Below, in pieces: positions 7,508-14,272 of a stretch of 14,272 nt of DNA. Below the pieces are notes generated by a model, which was not told the origin of the DNA, made no database searches, and saw only the letters and a program-made list of their open reading frames with translations. Numbering within the stretch: position 1 is the first letter of the stretch; every line of letters begins with the position of its first letter. Origin of the DNA: an uncultured Clostridia bacterium (GTDB lineage: Bacteria > Bacillota_I > Bacilli_A > RFN20 > CAG-288); NCBI GenBank assembly GCA_900313465.1, contig OMRU01000004.1:1-14272 (forward strand), given 5' to 3'. The position numbers and the translations under genes were made by a program.

Positions 7508-7796
7508 CAATATTAAAATATCAAATTTATTTTACACTTGAAAATCATTTCTTTTATGAATTGATTCAAAGTCAGGTCATTTCCCAGAAATCATAATTTT
7601 CAAAATCAATACCAAATGAGCAAATAAAGGGGTTACATTTTATCTATAAGTATTTTACATTCCGGATTTAAGTTTCGTTTGTGATTGTTTTTGATTATTT
7701 CCTTTAGTTAAAAATTGGATTTATCAATTTCATGTACAATTCAGCATTTGCGCTGTGAAATGTGTTAAGGTATTTGTGTTCAGGCATATTGAGATT
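7508..7796. other. Divergent intergenic region between the membrane protein gene and rhaB
   Basis: About 290 AT-rich bases must hold promoters for both genes. Towards rhaB, TACAAT at 7735-7740 is the best -10 candidate; the nearest TTG-type -35 (TTGGAT, 7715-7720) is only 14 bases away, so the promoter is weak or depends on an activator, as rhamnose promoters often do. A short direct repeat TTACATT occurs at 7633-7639 and 7655-7661. No clear operator palindrome, cre site or RNA gene was found, and no credible small ORF. Confidence 0.4.
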
Positions 7797-9254
7797 ATGA
7801 AAGTCATCGCTATAGATTTAGGAGCAACCAGCGGTCGTGTCATGACTGTCAGTCATGAAAACCACCAGTTTTCCTATGTCGAAAACGCCCGTTTTTCCAA
7901 TAAAGTCTATCAGGATAACAATACCTTGAGATGGGATTTTTCTTACCTGATGGAAAACATCATCACTGGTATCAAGAAAGCCTTAATGGAAAACCCAGAC
8001 ATCGCTTCAATCGGTATTGATACCTGGGGTGTTGACTATGGCTTTATCAAAGATGGAAAACTTTTAAATGATCCTATTTGTTATCGCGATACAAGAACGT
8101 TCCAGTCTCAAAAAGAATTGCTTGAGAAGAAGCCATTTAAGGATATCTATCAAAAAGTAGGGATTCAGAATCTTCATTTCAACACCATCTACCAATTGGC
8201 TTCAGAAACAATCGACTATGCTGATGTAGATACGTTTCTGATGATTCCAGATTTAATCGCCTATTACTTAACAGGAGAAGCAAGACTAGAGGAAACAAAC
8301 GCCTCTACTACTTCCTTATATTCCCAAAAAGAAGGAAAGATGGATGAAGAATTATTAAATCTGATTCATGTCCCTGAAAGAATCTTTGCAAAGATCATCC
8401 ATCCAGGAGAAGAATACGGAAAGCTGAAAAAAGAATTCCTACCTGAGAACATCAACAAAGACATTCCTGTCATTGCCGTATGTACTCACGATACTGCCAG
8501 TGCTGTCTTAGGCAGCAATGGCAAAGGTAACTTTGCCTATATCTCCTCTGGAACCTGGTCTTTGATCGGTACGGAATTAGATCATCCTATCATCAACAAA
8601 GAAAGTCTTGAAGCAAATTTCACCAATGAAATCGGCTATCACTCTACCATCCGTTTCTTAAAGAACACCATGGGTATGTTCTTATGTAACCAGGTAAGAG
8701 AAGATTACCAGAAACATCATATCCATATCGAGGTCAAAGATATCGTCTCTTTAGTTAACGAGGCTAATGATATCAACACCTTCTTAAATGTCGATGATCC
8801 GATATTTGAAACACCAGGTGACATGTTAGAAAAAGTAGCCACCTATTGTAAGAAGACCAACCAGCAATATCCTCAGACGCCAGGAGAAATGCTGAAAGTC
8901 ATCTATAAATCCATGGCCTTGACCTATAAGGGAATCATCGCCAAATTAGAATCTCTTGCCAAGACAAAGATCAAATCTATCCTTGTGGTTGGCGGAGGAA
9001 ACCAAGCTTCGATATTAAATCAATACACAGCTAGCGCCTGTGGCATTGATGTCATTACCGGTCCTAGTGAAGCAACTGTCTTAGGAAACAGTATAGCGCA
9101 ACTGTTATCCCTACATGACATTGCTTCTGTCGACTCAGCTCGAGAAGATATAACTAGATCAATACAAACCAAAATCTATCATCCTCAAGAAACCGACAAC
9201 TGGGACAGCCAATACGATCAATTTATTCTCCATTGTTTGCCTAAAGAAGAGTAA
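7797..9254 (+). CDS. rhaB: Rhamnulokinase
   Basis: Phosphorylates L-rhamnulose to L-rhamnulose 1-phosphate with ATP in the cytoplasm, the second step of L-rhamnose breakdown. It is an FGGY-family sugar kinase of 485 residues, close to the ~489 of E. coli RhaB. Motifs are the phosphate-binding IDLGATSGR (6-14), the sugar-binding GIDTWGVDYG (73-82), DPICYRDTRT (92-101), HDTASAV (231-237) with D232 in the position of the catalytic base, ISSGTWSLIG (249-258) and late in the protein VVGGGNQASILNQ and GPSEATVLGN. The ATG at 7797 fits the family N-terminus; an in-frame ATG at 7755 would add 14 residues that match nothing. The ribosome binding site is weak (AGG at 7782-7784, TTGAG at 7789-7793). rhaD follows after 42 bases on the same strand. 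Confidence 0.95.
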   Translation: MKVIAIDLGATSGRVMTVSHENHQFSYVENARFSNKVYQDNNTLRWDFSYLMENIITGIKKALMENPDIASIGIDTWGVDYGFIKDGKLLNDPICYRDTRTFQSQKELLEKKPFKDIYQKVGIQNLHFNTIYQLASETIDYADVDTFLMIPDLIAYYLTGEARLEETNASTTSLYSQKEGKMDEELLNLIHVPERIFAKIIHPGEEYGKLKKEFLPENINKDIPVIAVCTHDTASAVLGSNGKGNFAYISSGTWSLIGTELDHPIINKESLEANFTNEIGYHSTIRFLKNTMGMFLCNQVREDYQKHHIHIEVKDIVSLVNEANDINTFLNVDDPIFETPGDMLEKVATYCKKTNQQYPQTPGEMLKVIYKSMALTYKGIIAKLESLAKTKIKSILVVGGGNQASILNQYTASACGIDVITGPSEATVLGNSIAQLLSLHDIASVDSAREDITRSIQTKIYHPQETDNWDSQYDQFILHCLPKEE

Positions 9255-9296
9255 AAAGAATTGTTGTTCATTACGATTATTGAAAGGTGAAGAATT

Positions 9297-10154
9297 ATGA
9301 AAGATATTTTAACTGCTCCATTCTTAATAGAATTTGAAAAAACGGCATCTAATATGTATCGTTTGGGATGGGATGAGAGAAATGGCGGCAACATTTCCTA
9401 TTTGCTAGATGAAAAAGAAGTTGCCCAATACCTTGATTTAGATCATGTCATCCGCGATATTCCTTTTGCCGGCATTCAGTCTTCTAGCCTGGATGCAAAA
9501 AAAGTCGCTGGTAAGATCTTCTTAGTCACCGGCACTGGCAAGTATTTCAAGAATGTCGAAGCTGATCCTGAAACCAATACTGGTATCATCCGTATTGCCA
9601 AAGACGGCAGTCATGCTGAACTCTTATGGGGTTATAAGGATGGCGGAAGATTCACTTCTGAATTGCCCGCTCACTTAATGTCCCATATGGCTAGACTGGC
9701 AGTCGATCCTGAAAACAGAGTCGTCATGCATTGTCATCCAACCAACATCTTAGCGATGACTTATGTTCATCCTTTAGATGAGAAGGCCTTCTCTCACACC
9801 TTGTGGACCATGTCGACAGAATGTGTTGTCGTCTTCCCAGAAGGTGTTGGTGTTCTTCCATGGATGCTTTGTGGCACCGATGAAATCGGTGTGGCCACCG
9901 CCAAAAAGATGCACGACTTCCGCATTGTCTTATGGACCAACCATGGTATCTATGGCGCTGGTAAGACCTTAGATGAAACCTTCGGCTTGATTGAAACGGT
10001 CGAAAAGGCAGCCACCATCTATAACATCATCGGCAATAGACCAATCCTCAATAACATCTCCGACGAGAATATGGCCGAATTGATTCACATCTTCCACATT
10101 GAAGATACGGTCCGTTGGGATTTCCTTGATCTACCAGAAAATCAGAAGAAGTAA
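9297..10154 (+). CDS. rhaD: Rhamnulose-1-phosphate aldolase
   Basis: Cleaves L-rhamnulose 1-phosphate to dihydroxyacetone phosphate and L-lactaldehyde. It is a zinc-dependent class II (AraD/FucA-like) aldolase of 285 residues; E. coli RhaD has 274. Visible features are RNGGNISY near the N-terminus, LVTGTGKYF (phosphate-binding loop), TSELPAH with E122 in the position of the catalytic glutamate, HCHPTN with zinc ligands H145 and H147, and TNHGIYG with the third ligand H216. The 71-residue spacing from H145 to H216 matches the E. coli enzyme (141 to 212). AAAGGTG (9283-9289) gives a good binding site 7 bases before the ATG. It forms a unit with rhaB and ends at the bidirectional terminator at 10153-10203. 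The downstream lactaldehyde enzyme is not in the window. Confidence 0.96.
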   Translation: MKDILTAPFLIEFEKTASNMYRLGWDERNGGNISYLLDEKEVAQYLDLDHVIRDIPFAGIQSSSLDAKKVAGKIFLVTGTGKYFKNVEADPETNTGIIRIAKDGSHAELLWGYKDGGRFTSELPAHLMSHMARLAVDPENRVVMHCHPTNILAMTYVHPLDEKAFSHTLWTMSTECVVVFPEGVGVLPWMLCGTDEIGVATAKKMHDFRIVLWTNHGIYGAGKTLDETFGLIETVEKAATIYNIIGNRPILNNISDENMAELIHIFHIEDTVRWDFLDLPENQKK

Positions 10155-10203
10155 AAAACAGGAGTTCCTCCTTCACCCTCAGGTGAGAGAAGAACTCCTT
10201 TTT
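10153..10203. terminator. Bidirectional terminator between convergent rhaD and the SGNH gene
   Basis: A long hairpin has AGGAGTTC (10160-10167) pairing with GAACTCCT (10192-10199). An inner stem follows (10169-10177 with 10182-10190, one mismatch and one G-U), closed by the tetraloop CTCA. Five T (10199-10203) serve the + strand, and the A run 10153-10158 encodes six U for the minus strand. The rhaD stop codon overlaps one flank and the SGNH stop codon is adjacent to the other. Confidence 0.92.
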
Positions 10204-11619
10204 CTATTCTGTCTTGATACGATCAGAATAATAGGCGCCAAACACATAAGACTGAATATATTTGCTATAGGCCTCTTTTGGTACATAGATGTCAGCATTA
10301 CAGCCATCCAATAAGTTACCAGAGACATTGATGCTACTAGGATTAAGGTTATCAAGATAGATTCTTTCTAATGCTGAACATCCGTTAAAGGAATAATCAT
10401 AGAGATATCTGATGTTATCCTGAATCCTGATGGTCTTGATTCTTTTATGAGAAGCAAAGACATCAGCACTAAACGCGATGACCTTCTTACCGTTATAGCG
10501 ATAAGGAACTACTATATCTTCTTTCTCGTTTAACAAAGAAGTGATGACATAGTAATCCTCTTTTTCTTCATAAGTGAAACAATCTACATCGGAATTATCC
10601 CCATCTTTGGTATTCTCATCTTCAGGAATCACAGGTTTTTCAGGGTCTTCAATTTCTGTTATTGAAGTATCATCCAAGGTCAATTTGATATCCTTGATCA
10701 ATTGCTTGGTATTCATTATTCTACCGGCATCATTTAAATGGAAATTGGTGTCATAGAACCACTCAGAATCCAAAATGGCATCATGAGGATTACCTAAGAT
10801 ATCCAGCTCAAGTTTATCTTGAAGGACTTCATAATAGTGGTCTAAAGTGTCCTCATCTTTTACCGCCTTTTTGTTCATCGGGGCAAAGCGGTAATACATA
10901 TGCGCACCCTTAGTTCTGACATACGAAGCAAAATCATTCACATAAGAAAGGAAATTTTCATCAAAATTCTCATCAAAGGTAATGTTCATCGTAGGATCAA
11001 CTTGATCATACATGATGTTGTAGTTAGCAAGCCCTTCTTTGATATCTCCGTGTTTTTCAAAGCTCGACTTCTGATAGATGGTATCACCAAGATCTAGTTT
11101 ATTCTGGAAGGTGAACTTGAATTTTTCTTGTGAGAACGAATATAAATCACCATACATTCTTTGTCTGGTATCATGATTCAATAGCCAGAACGAAGAAAAG
11201 TCACCATCTAATGCCTGCCATAATGCTTTTCCATTGTAATACATCGATAAAGTCTGAACATTTTGCTCTGGCATGAAGATAACAATGTCATCCTGATTGA
11301 TTCTTGCCTTAGCAAAATCAAGCATGACATTGCTTCCTAAGGAAGCATACATACCAAAATTGATCACCTTGTAATTGGCAATGTTTTCTTCTATCAGAGA
11401 AGATTTCACACCAAAGGGAACCGAAGAACCTCCAATCAAGATGATGCGTTTTCCATCGGTCTCCTTTAACAATTTGATTTTCTCTTTCATCTCACCTAAG
11501 AACGTATCCCCATAGACACTAGGCAACACAAAAGCGTTGATGCCTATCGTAAGAGGATAGGCAAGAAGAACTACTGACATACTTACGCTGAGAGAGATGA
11601 TCAAACCTTTCTTTTTCAT
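10204..11619 (-). CDS. Exported SGNH-like acyl-transfer protein with C-terminal BspA-type leucine-rich repeat domain
   Basis: Likely extracytoplasmic partner of the MBOAT protein encoded just upstream, moving or removing acyl groups on a surface polymer. The 471-residue protein starts MKKK, with an uncleaved signal anchor at about 5-30. An SGNH/AlgX-DltD-like fold is suggested by LIGGSSVPFG (61-70, S65 the probable nucleophile), VINFGMYASLG (85-95) and FYDTNFHLNDAG (288-299, D290 and H294 candidate acid and base). A Pro/acidic linker (~322-345) joins it to FTYEE...IVVPYRYNGKKVIAFSADVFA...IKTIRIQD, SFNGCSALERIYL and IYVPKEAYSKY (348-471), the LRR_5 repeat pattern of BspA-like surface proteins, ending in the usual cap. 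The start lies only 3 bases after the MBOAT stop codon, so the two are co-translated neighbours. It ends in TAG. The SGNH assignment rests on short motifs; the LRR part is clearer. Confidence 0.82.
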   Translation of the reverse strand: MKKKGLIISLSVSMSVVLLAYPLTIGINAFVLPSVYGDTFLGEMKEKIKLLKETDGKRIILIGGSSVPFGVKSSLIEENIANYKVINFGMYASLGSNVMLDFAKARINQDDIVIFMPEQNVQTLSMYYNGKALWQALDGDFSSFWLLNHDTRQRMYGDLYSFSQEKFKFTFQNKLDLGDTIYQKSSFEKHGDIKEGLANYNIMYDQVDPTMNITFDENFDENFLSYVNDFASYVRTKGAHMYYRFAPMNKKAVKDEDTLDHYYEVLQDKLELDILGNPHDAILDSEWFYDTNFHLNDAGRIMNTKQLIKDIKLTLDDTSITEIEDPEKPVIPEDENTKDGDNSDVDCFTYEEKEDYYVITSLLNEKEDIVVPYRYNGKKVIAFSADVFASHKRIKTIRIQDNIRYLYDYSFNGCSALERIYLDNLNPSSINVSGNLLDGCNADIYVPKEAYSKYIQSYVFGAYYSDRIKTE

Positions 11620-11622
11620 ATG

Positions 11623-13083
11623 CTAGAACTGGAAATAAATAAAGCCGCTTTCTCCACTGCTGGATAACTGATCTAACCAACACATAAGAATCATGAATAC
11701 TAAGGGAACATAGATAACAAGAGTAGAGAATATCTGTCTTGCATCATAATTCCCTTCTTCATCTGGTTTCAAATTCATCTTAGGAAGATAAGGAATGAAA
11801 ATAAAGAGGGCTAGAGTTAGAATCACGCGAAGAATAAACGTCACTTCTTTAAAGTCTTCTAATCCATTACCAATAGCAAAAGAAGTGAAGATTCTTTGAT
11901 AGACAAGAAGAGCAGAAGAGATATCACTTGCGCGGAAAAATACCCAGGTCGAGCAAATAATCATAAATGTAATAGGAACAGAAATGAAGTTGACAACTTT
12001 CTTTCTTCTCTCCGTTTTGTTTGTCAGGTTTTCAAGCGGTTTACTTAAAAGTATCTCAATACAGATCAATAAACCATTTAATAGACCCCAAATAACATAA
12101 TTCCAGCTTGCCCCATGCCAGAAGCCAGAAACTAAAAATACCACCATGATGTTTAATAGATGTCGAGGTAAACCACATCTAGATCCACCCATAGGAATAT
12201 AGATGTAATCCGTTAACCAGGAATTCAGTGTGATATGCCATCTGCGATAGAATTCTCTGACGCTTTTAGAAAGATAAGGATGATCAAAGTTCTTCGTTAA
12301 ATGAATGCCTAATAGATGAGCAGCACCGATCGCAATATCGCTATAACCAGCAAAATCACCATAGATCTGAATGGCAAAAAAGATGGTGGCGATAAGTAAT
12401 GATGCTCCGCTAGCTGAAGCAATATTTCCATAAGTAGATGCGACAAAAACACCTAAGAAGTCGGCAATCACAATCTTTTTAACAAAGCCGCTAATCAGAT
12501 ACTGGAAGCCATAACTAAAACAATCCACATCGATTTTCTTTGCCGCTTTAAGCTGTGGTAAAAGGTTATCGGGTCTTTCAATTGGACCAGCGACAAGCTG
12601 AGGGAAGAAGGAAACAAATAAAGCGTAATAACCAAAATGTGTCTCAGCTGCAAATTTCCCTTTATAGACATCGATGACATAAGAGAGTGTCTGGAAAGTA
12701 TAAAAGGAAATGCCAACAGGAAGGATAAGATTCAAAGCTGTATAGGATGCTTCTCCACCAAAGAGATTGACGAAAGATACAACCGAAGTGATAGCAAAGT
12801 CGAGATATTTAAAGACAAATAATGCTCCTAGAATCAAAATCAAAGACAACACAAGAAGAAAGACTCTTACTTTTTTATTCTCACTTCTTTGTATCCCTAA
12901 AGCAGCAAAGAAAGAAACCAAGGTGGTACCTAAAATCAAAAAGATCAACCACACGTTGTGATAGGCGTAGAAGAAATAACTTGCCAACAATAAAAACGCC
13001 CATCTTGCTTTATGTGGAAGAATCCAATAAATCAAGATTACCAATGGAAGATAAATAAGGAAAATAACACTATTAAAGTTCAC
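11623..13083 (-). CDS. MBOAT-family O-acyltransferase (AlgI/PatA/DltB-like)
   Basis: A polytopic membrane O-acyltransferase of 486 residues that passes acyl groups (usually acetyl, or D-alanyl in DltB) across the membrane to an exported polymer. Family signatures in order are LPVGISFYTFQ (121-131), PQLVAGPIERP (161-171), QIYGDFAGYSDIAIG (239-253), VREFYRRWHITLNSWLTDYI (275-294) with H283, YIPMGGSR (295-302) and SGFWHGASWNYVIWG (319-333). H323 corresponds to the essential histidine of the family. About ten or more hydrophobic segments span the chain. The start is GTG (13083-13081), fixed by AAGGGAGGT about 5 bases upstream. It overlaps the end of the preceding gene by 11 bases, a sign of translational coupling. 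The AlgI-like subgroup pairs with SGNH proteins, as here. Polymer and acyl group cannot be told from sequence. Confidence 0.93.
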   Translation of the reverse strand: MNFNSVIFLIYLPLVILIYWILPHKARWAFLLLASYFFYAYHNVWLIFLILGTTLVSFFAALGIQRSENKKVRVFLLVLSLILILGALFVFKYLDFAITSVVSFVNLFGGEASYTALNLILPVGISFYTFQTLSYVIDVYKGKFAAETHFGYYALFVSFFPQLVAGPIERPDNLLPQLKAAKKIDVDCFSYGFQYLISGFVKKIVIADFLGVFVASTYGNIASASGASLLIATIFFAIQIYGDFAGYSDIAIGAAHLLGIHLTKNFDHPYLSKSVREFYRRWHITLNSWLTDYIYIPMGGSRCGLPRHLLNIMVVFLVSGFWHGASWNYVIWGLLNGLLICIEILLSKPLENLTNKTERRKKVVNFISVPITFMIICSTWVFFRASDISSALLVYQRIFTSFAIGNGLEDFKEVTFILRVILTLALFIFIPYLPKMNLKPDEEGNYDARQIFSTLVIYVPLVFMILMCWLDQLSSSGESGFIYFQF

Positions 13084-13369
13084 GTTTACCTCCCTTGATC
13101 ATCATATAGATCAATAAGATAACCGCAATACCACCAAAAGCAAGAAGGGAATACACCAAATCATATTGCATGAAATAGCAATAAAGCCCTCCAGCCGATA
13201 ATAACCCAATAGCACAAAGAAAGATGACAAGAGAAAATCTTTTCGATACGAATAAGATAAGCGACATCCCTAGCGCCAAAACAAAAAGAATAATGGCAAC
13301 AATCATAACCACAACTATTGTAGCACAGCAAAGAATGACCTTTCTTTTCTTTTTTTCGTATTGTAACAA
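13073..13369 (-). CDS. Small membrane protein at the head of the acyltransferase unit
   Basis: Not recognised. The 98-residue product has a basic N-terminus (EKKKRK), then hydrophobic segments at about 11-41, 44-66 and 71-91, and a basic C-terminal tail (KGGKREL), so three membrane helices are likely. The only start after the preceding in-frame stop is TTG at 13369. It has just AGAAG upstream, so the start is uncertain; an internal GTG or ATG (residues 20 and 22) would remove the basic head. The stop codon lies inside the first codons of the MBOAT gene (11-base overlap), which supports a real coding frame. Small hydrophobic partners are known next to DltB-type acyltransferases (DltX), but no sequence match to DltX is claimed. 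Confidence 0.68.
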   Translation of the reverse strand: MLQYEKKKRKVILCCATIVVVMIVAIILFVLALGMSLILFVSKRFSLVIFLCAIGLLSAGGLYCYFMQYDLVYSLLAFGGIAVILLIYMMIKGGKREL

Positions 13370-13392
13370 CTTCTATTTATTTATTACGATTT

Positions 13393-13398
13393 TTTATA
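13393..13398 (-). promoter_or_regulatory. Possible -10 box for the acyltransferase unit
   Basis: TATAAA on the minus strand (13398-13393) lies about 24 bases before the TTG start at 13369. No good -35 sits at the proper distance. A perfect TTGACA (13439-13434) is present but 35 bases upstream, inside the AT-rich gap, so the pair does not form a normal promoter. Low certainty. Confidence 0.25.
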
Positions 13399-13446
13399 AG
13401 CTGACTATGTGAGAAAAACCATACTCATTTGTTTGTCAAAGAAGGG

Positions 13447-13623
13447 TTAAGCAAGAAAGGAATAGTAATAACTATCTGATTCCTTGATATACTTAGCAAT
13501 CACAAACTCCTCGTTGTTCTGATTATGATCTTCAGAAGTGCCAGGAGCTTCTTTCGACGACTCGAAATGAATATATGGTTTCCTTCTTCTAAAAGAAAGC
13601 CAGAAATTGTTCCCTTGAATCAT
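13447..13623 (-). CDS. Possible 58-residue small protein
   Basis: An open frame of 58 codons (ATG at 13623-13621, TAA at 13449-13447) fills the gap between the acyltransferase unit and the divergent gene at 13688. The product begins MIQGNNFWLSFRRRKPYIHF, has a polar acidic middle (about residues 21-39) and ends in an aromatic stretch YYYSFLA. No signal peptide or membrane helix is evident. It lies on the same strand as the acyltransferase unit, 77 bases upstream. Against it: no clear Shine-Dalgarno (only A-rich sequence and AGACGG about 13 bases away), two TCG codons in a row, which is unlike the neighbours, and no recognisable family. Its start abuts the divergent promoter at 13632-13660. 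It may be a real small gene, a gene remnant or chance. Confidence 0.35.
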   Translation of the reverse strand: MIQGNNFWLSFRRRKPYIHFESSKEAPGTSEDHNQNNEEFVIAKYIKESDSYYYSFLA

Positions 13624-13631
13624 ATTTTTTG

Positions 13632-13660
13632 TTGAACCGTCTTGTTTTTTCTTCTAAACT
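13632..13660 (+). promoter_or_regulatory. Likely sigma-A promoter of the four-helix membrane protein gene
   Basis: TTGAAC (13632-13637) and TAAACT (13655-13660) are spaced by exactly 17 bases and each matches the consensus at 4 of 6 positions. They lie about 28 bases before the ATG at 13688, which has a good ribosome binding site GAGGAG (13674-13679). Confidence 0.5.
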
Positions 13661-13687
13661 AGAATTTGTAAATGAGGAGTACTTGCT

Positions 13688-14170
13688 ATGACAAAAACAG
13701 AATATATCTCGACATCATCTCTTCAGGGATTAACCAAACAGCAGCTTCAAAAAAGAATCGTATCATTTTTTGGATTTTTCTTTTCAACAGGCATGCTAGG
13801 TTCAGTACTTGGTGTCATGGGATATCTTCCACTATTTAATGGATATTCCACATTTATCTTTTTTGTGGCATGTTTTTTATTCGTCGATTTAGTCATCAAA
13901 GCGATTCGTATGATGAACATCGAAAACAAGACTCCCATCTTGAGCAACAAGAAATACTTACTATTGCTTTATGGTATTTCTTTTCTATTTTTGCTTCTTT
14001 CCTATCTTTCTTGTTTTATTACTATGACATATGACATGACAAATAGAGTTCATTTTTTCCACATTCCTTTGTTTGTCCTAATCATGTTGCCTCTTGTGAT
14101 CATCTATGGTCTATTTATCGAGAGAAAATACATCAAGCCTTTAAGATTAGCTAAAGTCCAAACAAATTAA
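13688..14170 (+). CDS. Four-helix membrane protein of unknown function
   Basis: Not recognised as a named family. The product has 160 residues. A polar N-terminus (about 1-23, with GLTKQQLQKR) precedes four hydrophobic segments at about 24-47, 53-74, 89-113 and 124-144. The loop KAIRMMNIENKTPILSNKKY between helices 2 and 3 and the tail ERKYIKPLRLAKVQTN are basic, so by the positive-inside rule both ends and that loop face the cytoplasm. The start is fixed by GAGGAG 8 bases before the ATG. A promoter in front and a long hairpin terminator behind make it a single-gene transcript, divergent from the acyltransferase unit. No catalytic motif is visible. Confidence 0.82.
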   Translation: MTKTEYISTSSLQGLTKQQLQKRIVSFFGFFFSTGMLGSVLGVMGYLPLFNGYSTFIFFVACFLFVDLVIKAIRMMNIENKTPILSNKKYLLLLYGISFLFLLLSYLSCFITMTYDMTNRVHFFHIPLFVLIMLPLVIIYGLFIERKYIKPLRLAKVQTN

Positions 14171-14250
14171 AAAGATTGTGCTAGAAATCCTTAATGTCGT
14201 GCTTTGTTTTAGCATTCACAAAGCATTAGGATCTAGCACAATCTATTTTT
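14171..14250. terminator. Long imperfect hairpin, probable bidirectional terminator
   Basis: The outer stem is 13 perfect pairs (AGATTGTGCTAGA at 14173-14185, TCTAGCACAATCT at 14232-14244). A second stem TCCT/AGGA lies inside it, then an inner stem TGCTTTGT (14200-14207) with ACAAAGCA (14218-14225). TTTTT follows at 14246-14250, and AAAAA before the stem (14169-14173) gives a U run on the minus strand. It begins right after the stop codon of the gene at 13688-14170. It is unusually long (over 70 bases) for a terminator. Confidence 0.8.
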
Positions 14251-14272
14251 ATTTAACCCTTATTTCACATCA

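Noticed and set aside
7755..7796. Upstream ATG for rhaB at 7755
   Set aside because: The 14 extra residues match nothing in the family, and the family N-terminus begins at the ATG at 7797.

Overview
The window is about 14.3 kb of AT-rich bacterial chromosome. It has short intergenic gaps, many clear intrinsic terminators, AGA-rich arginine usage, GGAGG-type ribosome binding sites and lipoprotein signals. These features, together with AsnA-type asparagine synthetase and BspA-type leucine-rich repeats, point to a low-GC Bacillota, probably a gut-associated Bacilli or Erysipelotrichia-like lineage. This placement is inferred from style and gene content; no marker here fixes the genus. All tryptophans in the recognised proteins are TGG, so the standard bacterial code fits, although no gene here ends in TGA.

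Layout. Bases 1-2822 (+) hold the 3' part of serS, a terminator, and a monocistronic secreted M6-type metalloprotease lipoprotein. Bases 2932-7492 (-) hold the asnA-proC pair with its own promoter and terminator, a small lipoprotein of unknown function, a secreted Ser/Thr-rich beta-strand protein with a long leader, and a six-helix membrane protein fused to a DUF2188-like tail. Bases 7797-10154 (+) hold rhaB and rhaD, which phosphorylate L-rhamnulose and split the product. The rhamnose isomerase, transporter and regulator are not in the window. A long bidirectional terminator separates rhaD from the next block. Bases 10204-13369 (-) hold a three-gene unit: a small membrane protein, an AlgI-like MBOAT acyltransferase (GTG start, overlapping the previous stop codon) and an SGNH-like exported protein with a C-terminal BspA-type repeat domain. 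A possible 58-residue ORF lies upstream of this unit. Bases 13688-14170 (+) hold a four-helix membrane protein of unknown function, with a promoter in front and a long hairpin terminator behind.

How the genes relate. Most are unrelated housekeeping or accessory units set side by side. Two sets show real cooperation: rhaB-rhaD (rhamnose catabolism) and the MBOAT-SGNH unit, which looks like a machine for O-acylating a surface polymer in the manner of AlgI/AlgJ/AlgX, PatA/PatB or DltB/DltD. The most notable candidates for something undescribed are the SGNH-LRR fusion in that unit and the small exported beta-rich protein at 5492-6196.
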